The position numbers and the translations under genes are program-made. The notes beneath the pieces were generated by a model, which saw only the letters and a list, made by a program, of their open reading frames with translations, was not told where the DNA came from and did no database searches. Below, one piece after another: positions 27,890-39,613 of a DNA stretch of 64,000 bases. Source of the DNA: Nocardioides caldifontis (GTDB taxonomy: Bacteria; Actinomycetota; Actinomycetes; Propionibacteriales; Nocardioidaceae); assembly GCF_008087345.1 (NCBI RefSeq), contig NZ_ML701736.1, positions 101,212-165,211 of the forward strand, in the 5' to 3' direction. The first letter of the stretch is position 1; each line of letters begins with the position of its first letter.

Positions 27890-30619
27890 TCACCCCAGCG
27901 GGAGCCGGGTGAGCTCCACCCGCGACGTCACGCCGGTCTTGGCGAAGACGTTGCGCAGGTGGAAGTCGATGGTGCGCGGGCTCAGGAACAGCTGCGCCGC
28001 CACCTCGCGGTTCGACAGCCCCTGGGCCACGAGCGTGGCGACCTGGAGCTCCTGCGGCGTGAGCCGCGGAGCCTCGGTGTCGTCGCGCTTCCGTGCCGTC
28101 TCCCCGGAGGCCCGCAGCTCCGTCGCGGCCCGCTCCGCCCACGGGGTCGCCCCCAGGTCCTCGAAGGTGGCCAGCGCCGCCCGGAGGTGCTCCCGGGCGT
28201 CGACCCTCCTGCGGCGGCGGCGCAGGTGCTCGCCGTAGGCGAGGCGGGTGCGCGCCCGGTCGAACGCCCGCGGGGACCCCTCGTGGTGCTCGAGGGCGGC
28301 CGCGAAGTGCGCGTCGGCCTCCTCGGCCGGGGCGAGGAGCGCCCGGCCGTGGGCGGCCGCCGCTGCCGCCCAGGAGCGGCCGGTGGCCGCGGCGAAGGCG
28401 GTGAGGTCGTCGACCCAGAGCCGGGCGGCCTCCGGCTGCTCAGCGCGTACGGCGGTCTCCAGCCGGTCGACCGCCGCCATCCGCCGGGCCACGTCGTTGG
28501 CCATGCCGCCGGCCTGGTGGAACGCCGCCGCCGGCCGGTCGAGCTCGCGGACCGCCTTCGCCCAGCGGACCACGTCACGGGTCATGACGTCGAGCGTCCC
28601 GGCCGCCTGCTGGGCCAGCCCCGCCTCGACCTGCTGCAGCAGCGCGTCGTACTGCTCGCCACCGCGGTGCGCGGCGAGCACCAGCAGGATCGCCCGCGGC
28701 GCCGTGATGAGCACCGGCTGGCCGGTCTCCTCGGCGAGCGAGAGCGCCTCCGTGGCCCGCGCCTCCGCGCGGCCCCACGCACCGGTGGCGAGGTCGGTCA
28801 GGGCCAGCCGCGTGAGCGCGTAGAGCACCATCACCATCGCGCCGGTGTCACGTGCCCTGCCGAGCAGCCGGCCGTGGAGCCGGGCCGCGGCCTCGTCGTC
28901 GCCGACGTGCCAGGCGGCGAGCGCCAGGTTCGGCATCAGGTCCTGGTCGTCCTCGTCGACGACCTCGGCGGTGCGAAGCAGAGGCCTCAGCACGTCGGCG
29001 GCCTGCTGCCACCGGTCGTGGCTGACGTGGTCGAGCCCGACCGCGAGGGCGGCCAGCGCCCGGTCCCGCCGCGGGGCGTCGGCGGGGGGCGACCCCACCA
29101 GCTGCAGCGGGTCGACGTCGACACCGGAGTCGCCGCCGAAGGAGGCGAGCGCGGTCGCGAACATCGCCATCTCCCGCGCCCGGCTCTCGTCGTGCTCGGC
29201 GACGTCGTGGGCTGCTTGGAGGACCATCCGGTGGCCGACCTGGATCGAGCCGGTGTTCCACTCGATCCGGGCACGCAGCAGGGCGACGTCGGCGCGCAGC
29301 AGCGGGTCGGTGGCGCCCGGCGCCGCCGCCTCGGCGAGGAGCCGGGCTCGTCCGGGCTGGCCGGTGAGCCACGAGCACCGGGCCGCGGCGTACAGCCGGG
29401 CGGAGCGCCCCTCCGGGTCCGTCGTCAGCTCGGCGGCGCGCTCGAAGGCGGCGGCCGCCGCCTCGTGGCCGCCGCGGTGGTGGGCGCGCTGGGCCGCCCG
29501 GTCGAGGTCGGCGACCACCTCGGGGTCGGGCTCGTCGGCACCGGCGGCCCGGTGCCACACCCTCCGGTCCTCCTCGTCGGCGCCGAGCACGGAGGCGAGC
29601 GCACGGTGGGCCGCGCGGCGCTCGCCGGTGGTGGCCGCCCCGTAGACCGCGGACCGCACCAGCGGGTGGCGCAGCTCGAGGGCGCCTTCGGTGACCCGGA
29701 CGAGCCCGGACCGTTCGACGTCGTCGAGAGCGGCGCTGGCGACGCCGAGCGCTGCGGCGGCGCGCTGCACCGTGGTGAGGCGACCGGAGTCGTCGGCGGC
29801 GGCCACCAGCAGCAGCCGCTGGGCGTCGGCTCCGAGCCGCCGAGCGCGCTCGAGGAAGACCCGCTCGACCCCCTCGGTGACCGGCACCTGCTTCGGCAGG
29901 GGCGCCCGGCCGCCGAGCTGGTCGGCGCTGAGGACGTCGGGCAGCTCGACGAGCGCGAGGGGGTTGCCGCCGGTGCGGGCCAGCAGCTCCGCGGCCACCT
30001 CGGGCGAGACCGCGGCGCCGGCCCGCTCGGCGAGCAGCCGGGCGACACCGGCGCGGTCGAGGCCGCGGAGCCGGAGCTCGGGGAGGTCGCCGCTCTCGAA
30101 GGTGCGCTCCGCGCCCTCGCGGGCCGCGAAGACGACGGCGACGCGCTCCTGCTGGAGCCGGCGGGCCACGAAGAGCAGCGCCGCGGCGGAGGCGTCGTCG
30201 AGCCAGTGCGCGTCGTCCACCACCGCCAGGACCGGCGTCTCCTGAGCGGCGTCGGCGAGCAGGTTGAGGGTCCCGAGGAAGACCAGGAACCGGTCGGCGC
30301 CGTCGCCCACCGCCTCGCCCAGCGCCACCCGCAGCGCGTCCGCCTGCGGCGGTGGGACGTGGTCTGCGAGCCCCAGGACCGGGCGGAGGAGCCGCTGCAA
30401 CGCCGCGAAGGCGAGCGGAGCCTCGGACTCCACGCCCTGGGTGCGGACCACCTGGAGGTCTCCGGCGGAGCGCGCCCGCTCGACGACGTCGGTGAGGAGC
30501 GCCGACTTGCCGAGCCCGGCTTCCCCGCGCACGACGAGGGCTCCGCCCTCGCCCTGCCTGGCCCGGGCGACCAAGGCGTCGAGCGCGGCCTGCTCCTGCT
30601 CCCGCCCGAGGATCGCCAC
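27890..30619 (-). CDS. LAL-type LuxR-family ATP-binding transcriptional regulator
   Basis: 909 aa, the size of large ATP-binding LuxR regulators. The N-terminal AAA/STAND domain has a Walker A motif, GEAGLGKSALL (~32), and a Walker B region, VLAVVDDAHWLDD (~135). The middle ~500 residues are alanine/arginine-rich helical repeats of the TPR kind. The C-terminal ~65 residues are a LuxR helix-turn-helix (LTPQELQVATLVAQGLSNRE then LSPRTIDFHLRNVF). It starts with GTG 30619, and its stop faces the exporter stop 16 bp away. The regulator sits in the middle of three motif-bearing promoters and probably activates them; the ligand is unknown. Confidence 0.9.
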   Translation of the reverse strand: MAILGREQEQAALDALVARARQGEGGALVVRGEAGLGKSALLTDVVERARSAGDLQVVRTQGVESEAPLAFAALQRLLRPVLGLADHVPPPQADALRVALGEAVGDGADRFLVFLGTLNLLADAAQETPVLAVVDDAHWLDDASAAALLFVARRLQQERVAVVFAAREGAERTFESGDLPELRLRGLDRAGVARLLAERAGAAVSPEVAAELLARTGGNPLALVELPDVLSADQLGGRAPLPKQVPVTEGVERVFLERARRLGADAQRLLLVAAADDSGRLTTVQRAAAALGVASAALDDVERSGLVRVTEGALELRHPLVRSAVYGAATTGERRAAHRALASVLGADEEDRRVWHRAAGADEPDPEVVADLDRAAQRAHHRGGHEAAAAAFERAAELTTDPEGRSARLYAAARCSWLTGQPGRARLLAEAAAPGATDPLLRADVALLRARIEWNTGSIQVGHRMVLQAAHDVAEHDESRAREMAMFATALASFGGDSGVDVDPLQLVGSPPADAPRRDRALAALAVGLDHVSHDRWQQAADVLRPLLRTAEVVDEDDQDLMPNLALAAWHVGDDEAAARLHGRLLGRARDTGAMVMVLYALTRLALTDLATGAWGRAEARATEALSLAEETGQPVLITAPRAILLVLAAHRGGEQYDALLQQVEAGLAQQAAGTLDVMTRDVVRWAKAVRELDRPAAAFHQAGGMANDVARRMAAVDRLETAVRAEQPEAARLWVDDLTAFAAATGRSWAAAAAAHGRALLAPAEEADAHFAAALEHHEGSPRAFDRARTRLAYGEHLRRRRRRVDAREHLRAALATFEDLGATPWAERAATELRASGETARKRDDTEAPRLTPQELQVATLVAQGLSNREVAAQLFLSPRTIDFHLRNVFAKTGVTSRVELTRLPLG

Positions 30620-30649
30620 GGCCGGACCCTAACGCAGCCACCTGGCCGG

Positions 30650-30675
30650 GAACCCGGCGGTTTCCCCGGTGCGAC
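30650..30675 (+). promoter_or_regulatory. Shared regulatory motif copy 3 (facing copper genes)
   Basis: GAACCCGGCGGTTT followed by CCCCGGTGCGAC begins 31 bp upstream of the LAL regulator start and ends 52 bp before the copper chaperone start. A CACCTGG string precedes both this copy and the exporter copy. A TACGAC box lies 14 bp downstream at a possible -10 position. Confidence 0.5.
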
Positions 30676-30727
30676 CCGGTGTCCCCGCGTACGACGATCG
30701 AGCCACCGAACCACTCAGGAGGAACCC

Positions 30728-30997
30728 GTGAACACCAGCACGACCACCGGCACGACCACCGGCACGACCACCGGCACGACCACCGGCACGACCAGCACCA
30801 CCACCGACTACCAGGTCGACGGGATGACCTGCGGCCACTGCGCGAGCGCCGTCCGCGAGGAGCTGCTCGCCGTCGCGGGCGTCACCGACGTCCGCGTCGA
30901 GCTGCCCACCGGCCGGATCTCCGTGGACAGCACCCGGCCGCTCGACCGCGACGAGGTCGCGAGCGCCGTGGACGAGGCCGGCTACCGGCTCGTCTGA
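30728..30997 (+). CDS. copZ: Copper chaperone (HMA domain), CopZ-like, with Thr-Gly repeat N-terminus
   Basis: 89 aa from GTG 30728, preceded by AGGAGG at the right distance; the long open frame upstream is a shadow of the LAL gene. Residues ~27-89 are a heavy-metal-associated domain with the metal-binding pair in [12 protein letters not shown] and the usual beta-alpha-beta ending ([11 protein letters not shown]). It would carry Cu(I) to the ATPase encoded 40 bp downstream. The first ~25 residues are a low-complexity TTTG repeat from a 12-bp tandem DNA repeat, which is not normal for CopZ and may be a flexible tail of variable length. Confidence 0.88.
   Translation: MNTSTTTGTTTGTTTGTTTGTTSTTTDYQVDGMTCGHCASAVREELLAVAGVTDVRVELPTGRISVDSTRPLDRDEVASAVDEAGYRLV
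30740..30787 (+). repeat. 12-bp tandem repeat (4 copies) in copZ 5' end
   Basis: Four exact copies of ACGACCACCGGC encode Thr-Thr-Thr-Gly units. Because the unit is a multiple of three, copy-number change would alter length without breaking the frame. Confidence 0.85.
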
Positions 30998-31037
30998 CCC
31001 CGACCCGACGATCCCCGACGACCCCCGAGGAGCCACG

Positions 31038-34275
<3,238 letters not shown>

Positions 34276-34295
<20 letters not shown>

Positions 34296-34974
34296 GCGCG
34301 AGGTCGACCGCGGCCTCGGCGTGCAGCCGGGTGGTGGGGAAGACCGGGACCGGGCTGTGCTCCTGACCGATCAGCAGCTCGATCTCGGTGCACCCCAGGA
34401 CGACCCCTCGGGCGCCGCGGTCGACCAGCCGGCCGATGACCTCCTGGTACGCCGCGCGGGACTCCTCGCGCACGATGCCGAGGCAGAGCTCCTCGTAGAT
34501 CACCCGGTGGACCAGGGCCCGGTCGTCTGCCGGCGGCACCCACACGGACAGCCCGTGGCCCGCGAGCCGGTCGCGGTAGAACGACTGCTCCATCGTGAAT
34601 GCCGTTCCCAGCAGCCCGACCTCCCGCACACCGGCCCCGAGCACCGCCTGGGCGGTGGTGTCCGCGAGGTGGAGCAGCGGCACCGAGGCGGCGCCCGCGA
34701 CCGCGTCGGCCACCTTGTGCATCGTGTTGGTGCAGAGCAGCAGCAGCTCCGCACCGCCCGCCTCGAGGTCGCGGGCCGCGGCGGCGAGCAGCTCGCCGGC
34801 TCGCTCCCACTCGCCGCTCACCTGCAGCCGCTCGACCTCGGCGAAGTCCACCGACAGCAGCAGGCACTCGGCCGAGTGCAGCCCGCCGAGCCGCTCCCGG
34901 ACCAGCTCGTTGAGGAGGCGGTAGTACTCCGCGCTGCTCTCCCAGCTCATCCCGCCGATCAGCCCGATGCGCAT
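34276..34974 (-). CDS. Aspartate/glutamate racemase family protein
   Basis: 232 aa from ATG 34974 ([19 protein letters not shown]); the open extension to 35175 overlaps the patatin gene and is not used. The two catalytic cysteines of the pyridoxal-independent racemases are visible: LLLCTNTMH (~88) and VLGCTEIEL (~193). The first residues have the family GGMSWESS signature. It interconverts D- and L-aspartate or a related amino acid in the cytoplasm. Its end overlaps the end of copA by 20 bp, and it is divergent from the patatin gene (33-bp gap). Confidence 0.88.
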
Positions 34975-35007
34975 CACCCTGCCAACGTAACGGTGCGCGG
35001 CTAGGTT

Positions 35008-35868
35008 GTGGGCGTGGCTGCTCCCGGACTCACCGCGTTCGTCCTCGGTGGCGGGGGAGTGCTCGGTGCGGCGGAGGTCGGCATGCTCCGGGCGCTGTTC
35101 CAGGCGGGGATCCGCCCGGACCTGCTGCTCGGCACGTCGGTCGGCGCGCTCAACGGAGCGCTGGTGGCGACCCACGGCCCGGGCCCCGAGGTGACCGACC
35201 GGCTCGCGCAGCTCTGGGAGAGCGCCGCCGGCGGCAAGGAGGTGTACGGCGACGGGCCGGTCCGCCAGGTCTCACGCGCCGTACGGACAGGGACGCACCT
35301 GCACGACAGCAGCGGGCTGCGCCGCAGGCTCCACGAGGAGCTCGGCGACCGCACGTTCGACGACCTGGTCGTCCCGTTCCAGTGCTGCGCCGCGAGCATC
35401 GAGCGTGCCGCCGAGCACTGGTTCACCGCCGGCCGCGTGGTGGACGCGGTGATGGCGTCGGCGGCGGTGCCGGGGCTCCTCGAGCCGGCCGCGGTCGACG
35501 GCGAGCACTTCCTCGACGGCGGCATCGTCAACTCGATCCCGGTCGGCCGCGCGGTCGAGTGCGGGGCGGACCGGATCTTCGTCCTCCAGGTGGGACGGGT
35601 CGAGCGGCCGCTCCGGCCACCGCGCCGGCCGTGGGACGTGGCGCGGGTGTCGTTCGAGATCGCCCGGCGCCACCGGTTCCACCACGACATGGCGCGGCTC
35701 CCCGAAGGCACGACCGCCCACGTCCTTCCGACGGGCGGCGGCTCGCCGAAGGACGACTCGCTGCTGGCCTACCGCAGCTTCGCCAAGGTCCGCGACCGCA
35801 TCGACGCGGCGTACGACGCGACCGGCCGCTACCTGGCCGAGCACGGTCTCGACGGGACGCCGTCGTGA
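35008..35868 (+). CDS. Patatin-like phospholipase
   Basis: 286 aa from GTG 35008 (a second GTG at 35014 is equally possible). Features of the Ser-Asp dyad lipases are present: the glycine loop LGGGGVLGAAEVGML (~12), nucleophile serine in LLGTSVGALNG (~45) and the partner aspartate in HFLDGGIVNSIP (~170). The enzyme hydrolyses acyl chains from phospholipids, probably at the inner face of the membrane. Its stop overlaps the acyltransferase start (GTGA), so the pair is translated together and may deacylate and reacylate lipids. Confidence 0.88.
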   Translation: MGVAAPGLTAFVLGGGGVLGAAEVGMLRALFQAGIRPDLLLGTSVGALNGALVATHGPGPEVTDRLAQLWESAAGGKEVYGDGPVRQVSRAVRTGTHLHDSSGLRRRLHEELGDRTFDDLVVPFQCCAASIERAAEHWFTAGRVVDAVMASAAVPGLLEPAAVDGEHFLDGGIVNSIPVGRAVECGADRIFVLQVGRVERPLRPPRRPWDVARVSFEIARRHRFHHDMARLPEGTTAHVLPTGGGSPKDDSLLAYRSFAKVRDRIDAAYDATGRYLAEHGLDGTPS

Positions 35869-36908
35869 TCTGGCTCCTGCGTCGCGTCGTCGTCGCCCCG
35901 GCGATGATCGCGCTCACTGTTGTCGTGCTGACAACATTGCCTCTCTGGGTGCTGGTCGCCGCCGCCCTGTCGCCACTGGTGAAGGGGCGCATGCGGCCGC
36001 TCAGGCTGCTGTGGATCGCGTTGCTGCACATGGTGCTCGAGAGCCTGATCCTGCTGGAGCTCTTCGGGCTCTGGATCGCGTCGGGTTTCGGGCTCTTCAT
36101 CCGGCGGCCGTTCTTCGAGCGGATCCACTACGACATCGCCCAGGCCTACCTGGTGATCTTCTTCCGTGAGGCGCGCCGGGTGCTGCGGCTGAAGATCGTC
36201 ACGCAGGGTCCGGCGCCCGACGCCTTCCCCGGCGAGCCGGTGCTGGTCTGCTGCCGGCACGCGGGGCCGGGCGACTCGTTCACCTTGATGTACGCGCTGA
36301 TGCACTGGTACCACCGAGAGCCGCGCGTGGTCCTCAAGGACACCCTGGCCTGGGACCCGGCGATCAACGTGCTGCTCAACCGGATCCCGAGCCGGTTCGT
36401 CGCGGGGCGGGAGAAGCCGGGGGAGGACCTCGAGGCGCGCGTGGCCGAGCTCGCCCGCGGGCTGGACAGCAACGACGCCTTCGTCATCTTCCCGGAGGGC
36501 GGCAACTTCACGCCGCAGCGCCGGGAGCGGGCGATCGCCAAGCTCCGGTCGCTCGGGCTGGAGGCCATGGCGCGCCGGGCGGAGCGGATGCAGAACGTGC
36601 TCGCGCCCCGCCCCGGCGGATTCCTCGCCGCGCTCGACGCCGCACCCGACACCGACGTCGTGCTCGTCGCGCACACCGGGCTCGACCACCTGCTGACGAT
36701 CGGCGACGTCTGGCGCGAGCTGCCGATGGACAAGCAGCTGGTGATGCGGTGGTGGCGGGTTCCGCACGAGGAGATCCCCGCCGGGCGGGAGGAGCGGATC
36801 GACTGGTTGTTCAGCCGGTGGGAGGAGATCGACCGGTGGATCGACGAGCACCGGCCGGTCGACCTGCCGCCGCGCTCGCGCCGGCACGCGGCTCAGGCCT
36901 GGGGCTGA
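35865..36908 (+). CDS. PlsC-like lysophospholipid/glycerol-phosphate acyltransferase
   Basis: 347 aa from GTG 35865, overlapping the patatin stop by 4 bp. The N-terminus has one or two membrane helices (MIALTVVVLTTLPLWVLVAA; LLHMVLESLILLELFGLWI). The acyltransferase motifs are HAGPGD (an HX4D catalytic site, ~131) and IFPEGGNFTP (~210), with NRIPSRF between them. It should transfer an acyl chain to a lysolipid in the membrane. The last 16 bp overlap the convergent response regulator end. A TGTTGT-N7-ACAACA inverted repeat lies inside codons 18-24. Confidence 0.82.
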   Translation: MIWLLRRVVVAPAMIALTVVVLTTLPLWVLVAAALSPLVKGRMRPLRLLWIALLHMVLESLILLELFGLWIASGFGLFIRRPFFERIHYDIAQAYLVIFFREARRVLRLKIVTQGPAPDAFPGEPVLVCCRHAGPGDSFTLMYALMHWYHREPRVVLKDTLAWDPAINVLLNRIPSRFVAGREKPGEDLEARVAELARGLDSNDAFVIFPEGGNFTPQRRERAIAKLRSLGLEAMARRAERMQNVLAPRPGGFLAALDAAPDTDVVLVAHTGLDHLLTIGDVWRELPMDKQLVMRWWRVPHEEIPAGREERIDWLFSRWEEIDRWIDEHRPVDLPPRSRRHAAQAWG

Positions 36909-37564
36909 CCCAGCCCGGCTTCGCGCGCCCGCACGATCGCCTCCGACCTGTTCTCCACGTCGAGCTTGGCGAAGATCGAGGACACGTAGTTCCGCACGGT
37001 CTTCTCCGACAGGAAGAGGCGCTGCGAGATCGCGCCGTTCGACGCGCCTGACGCGATCAGGTCCAGCACCTCGCGCTCCCGCTCGGACAGGGACGGGAAG
37101 GGCAGGGCTGGTGACGGGGTCGGCCCGGCCCCGAAGAACGACCGGAGCCGGCGGGCGACCGTCGGTCCGTAGACCCCCTCGCCGGCGGCCACCGCGACCA
37201 GCGCACGACCGACCTCCTCCTGGCCGGCACCCTTGAGCAGGTAGCCCAGCGCCCCGGCCCGGATCGCCGCGAAGATCGCCTGGTCGTCGTCGACCATCGT
37301 CAGCACGAGGACCTTGGCCTCCGGCCACCGGGCCAGGAGCTGACGGGTGGCATCGATGCCGCCCACCCCGGGCATCTGCAGGTCCATCAGCACGACGTCG
37401 GGACGGTGCTCCAGGACGGCCTCGACGCCGGCGGCCCCGTCCTGGGCCTCCGCCACGACGGTGACGTCGAGCTCCTCGAGCAGGTAGCGGAGCCCGGCTC
37501 GGAAGACCGGGTGGTCGTCGACGACCACGACCCGCAGCCCCTCGGTCGTGGACCCCACGGTCAC
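36893..37564 (-). CDS. NarL/LuxR-type two-component response regulator
   Basis: 223 aa from GTG 37564, which overlaps the kinase stop (GTGA). The receiver domain holds the acidic pair DDHP (~17) and the phosphorylated aspartate in DVVLMDLQMP (~62), with the conserved K in GYLLKGAG (~112). The C-terminal LuxR helix-turn-helix reads LSEREREVLDLIASGASNGA then LSEKTVRNYVSSIF. It is the partner of the overlapping histidine kinase. No nearby target site could be read. Confidence 0.93.
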   Translation of the reverse strand: MTVGSTTEGLRVVVVDDHPVFRAGLRYLLEELDVTVVAEAQDGAAGVEAVLEHRPDVVLMDLQMPGVGGIDATRQLLARWPEAKVLVLTMVDDDQAIFAAIRAGALGYLLKGAGQEEVGRALVAVAAGEGVYGPTVARRLRSFFGAGPTPSPALPFPSLSEREREVLDLIASGASNGAISQRLFLSEKTVRNYVSSIFAKLDVENRSEAIVRAREAGLGQPQA

Positions 37565-39588
37565 GAGGTCACCCCCGGCAGGAGCGGGAGCTCGGCTCGC
37601 ACCCTGGTGCCCTTCCCGGTGGCGGTGACGGCGCAGCCGCCGCCCAGCTCCACGGCCCGCTCCCGCATCGACACCAGCCCCACCCCTTTCGAGGCACCCT
37701 CGGGGAACCCCACTCCGTCGTCCTCCACCAGGACCGTCAGCACGTCCTGCGTCGCCTCGAGCCGCACGTCGGCAGCGGTGGCGGAGGCGTGCCGGACGAC
37801 GTTGGTCAGCGCCTCGCCGACGATGAAGTACGCCGCCACCTCGACGGCGGCCGGCAGGGACGTGAGGTCGCCGTGCACGTGGAACCGCACGACGGGCGGG
37901 CCCTCCTGCGCCGCAGGGCCGGTGGTCCGCAGCGCCTCGAGGAGCCCCAGGTCGTCGAGGACGGGGGGCCGGAGACCGGCGACGAGCCGACGCACGTCCT
38001 CGACCGCGGTCCGGGCCTGCTCGGCGACCGTCCCGACGAGCTCCTCGGCGCGTGCCGTGCGCCCACGGGCCAGCGACGAACGGGCGACGTCCAGCCCCAT
38101 GACGACGCCGGCCAGCTGCGGGCCCAGCCCGTCGTGCAGGTCGCGCCGGAGCCGTCGGCGCTCGTCCTCGCGCGTCTCCAGCAGCCGGCGGCGCGACTCC
38201 TCGAGGTCGCCCGAGAGCCGCAGCGCGAATGCCGCCGAGGCGACGGGGCCGCTCAGCGTGTGCAGCACGCGCAGGTCGGTGCCGGTGAGCGGGCCGCCCG
38301 GGCGACCCCCGGCCACCAGGGTGCCGACGTGCTCCCCGTGCAGGACGAGGGGGAACCGCTCGGCATCCGCGTCGACCGTCCCCGCCCGCTCGACCACCGT
38401 GCTCGTGGGGGAGACCGGAACGGTCACCTCGACGCCGGAGAGCCGCAGCCCCCGGCGTACGACCTCGACGGCGGCGGCCAGCGCCTCCCGCGGATCCTTG
38501 GCGTCGCGCAACGCGCGGTCGAGCTCTGCCACCAGGGACGCCGGGTCGCCACGGCGGCCGAAGAAGAGCCGGTCGACGCGCGCCTGCAGCCAGAGCCGCG
38601 CCGGGTGGAACAGCAGCGCGACGCCGAAGGCGGCGAGGAAGGGGGTCGCGCCTCCGGCGTCGCCCACGACCGCGCCGATCCACGCCACCAGCGCCACGTA
38701 GGCGACGGCCGCGCAGCCCAGCAGCAGCCCGGCCACCAAGGTGCGGTTGACGAGGATGTCGAGGTCGTAGAGGCGGTAGCGCAGGGCCGCCACGGCGATC
38801 GCCGCAGGCACCGAGAGCACCGCGACGTTGATCGAGTAGTCGGGGCCGAAGAAGGCGACGAGGACGGTCAGGGCGACCGCGTAGCCGAACCACCCGACCT
38901 GGCGGCGCTCGACCCCGTCCGCCCGGAGCACCCGGACGACGAGCGAGCCCAGGGCGACGAGCGTGAGCAAGGTGAGCAGCACGTCGAGGATCCCGACGAC
39001 CGGGTCCAGGAGCGCGTCGAGCGTCTCGGACCCGAAGGGGTTGTCCACCTCGGTGAAGAACCCCGTGGCTCCGGGAGCGACCGCGAACGCGACGACGGCC
39101 AGGGTGATCGTCGCCCCCGACACCCAGAGCAGAGCACCCCACCGCTTCGACAACGGCCTGCCGTAGGGCACCACCTGCGGGAGGACCGTGGAGACGACCG
39201 CCCAGCCCGGCACCCAGGCCCACCCCCCGATCCACGCGGTGAGCTGGGCGAGGTCCGCTCCGGGCGGCAGCGGGGCGTGGTCGTCGCCACCGAGCACGAA
39301 GGCGGTGTAGGAGATCGAGACGGCGAAGAGCGCGGAGCCGACCCCGACCGCGAGCAGCAGCCACCCGATGCGGACCGCCAGGGGGCTGCCGACGAGGAGG
39401 GCGCCCGTCCAGGAGAACGAGACAGCGACCACGGCCTCGGGGGTGCTGAGCAGCTCGTCGAGGTAGCCCAGACCGCTCAGGACCGGGAGGGCGACCGCGA
39501 CGGCCGCCGCCGCGGTGGCGCAGACGGCGAGGGCCCGGGCCACCCAGAGGGAGACCCGGACCCCGCCGCGGCCGTCGGTCACGGACAC
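37561..39588 (-). CDS. Multi-pass membrane sensor histidine kinase (HisKA_3 type)
   Basis: 675 aa from the likely start GTG 39588; the frame opens earlier at 39675, and the start is uncertain because the best GAGGAGG lies 17 bases upstream. Around nine or ten hydrophobic helices fill the first ~350 residues. A GAF-like segment follows. The phosphorylated histidine is in RRDLHDGLGPQLAG, and the ATP-binding domain shows VEDDGVGFPEG and GVGLVSMRERA. It phosphorylates the adjacent NarL-type regulator, with which it overlaps by 4 bp. The signal may be membrane-derived, as no extracellular sensor domain is evident. Confidence 0.9.
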   Translation of the reverse strand: MSVTDGRGGVRVSLWVARALAVCATAAAAVAVALPVLSGLGYLDELLSTPEAVVAVSFSWTGALLVGSPLAVRIGWLLLAVGVGSALFAVSISYTAFVLGGDDHAPLPPGADLAQLTAWIGGWAWVPGWAVVSTVLPQVVPYGRPLSKRWGALLWVSGATITLAVVAFAVAPGATGFFTEVDNPFGSETLDALLDPVVGILDVLLTLLTLVALGSLVVRVLRADGVERRQVGWFGYAVALTVLVAFFGPDYSINVAVLSVPAAIAVAALRYRLYDLDILVNRTLVAGLLLGCAAVAYVALVAWIGAVVGDAGGATPFLAAFGVALLFHPARLWLQARVDRLFFGRRGDPASLVAELDRALRDAKDPREALAAAVEVVRRGLRLSGVEVTVPVSPTSTVVERAGTVDADAERFPLVLHGEHVGTLVAGGRPGGPLTGTDLRVLHTLSGPVASAAFALRLSGDLEESRRRLLETREDERRRLRRDLHDGLGPQLAGVVMGLDVARSSLARGRTARAEELVGTVAEQARTAVEDVRRLVAGLRPPVLDDLGLLEALRTTGPAAQEGPPVVRFHVHGDLTSLPAAVEVAAYFIVGEALTNVVRHASATAADVRLEATQDVLTVLVEDDGVGFPEGASKGVGLVSMRERAVELGGGCAVTATGKGTRVRAELPLLPGVTS

Positions 39589-39613
39589 ACCGTAGGGCTG
39601 GACCGCGGCCTCC

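Noticed and set aside
27871..27900. Terminator between exporter and LAL gene
   Set aside because: The GC-rich inverted bases (TGAGC/GCTCA with CCCG/CGGG) leave too small a loop and there is no T-run.
30638..30675. ECF sigma factor promoter only
   Set aside because: GGGAACC could be a -35 box, but no ECF sigma gene is nearby and the whole 25-base motif, not only the box, is repeated; it is kept as an alternative reading of the motif.
27821..30997. Plus-strand frame running through the LAL gene into copZ
   Set aside because: Only the last 89 codons (copZ) are real; the rest is a GC-bias shadow of the LAL gene.
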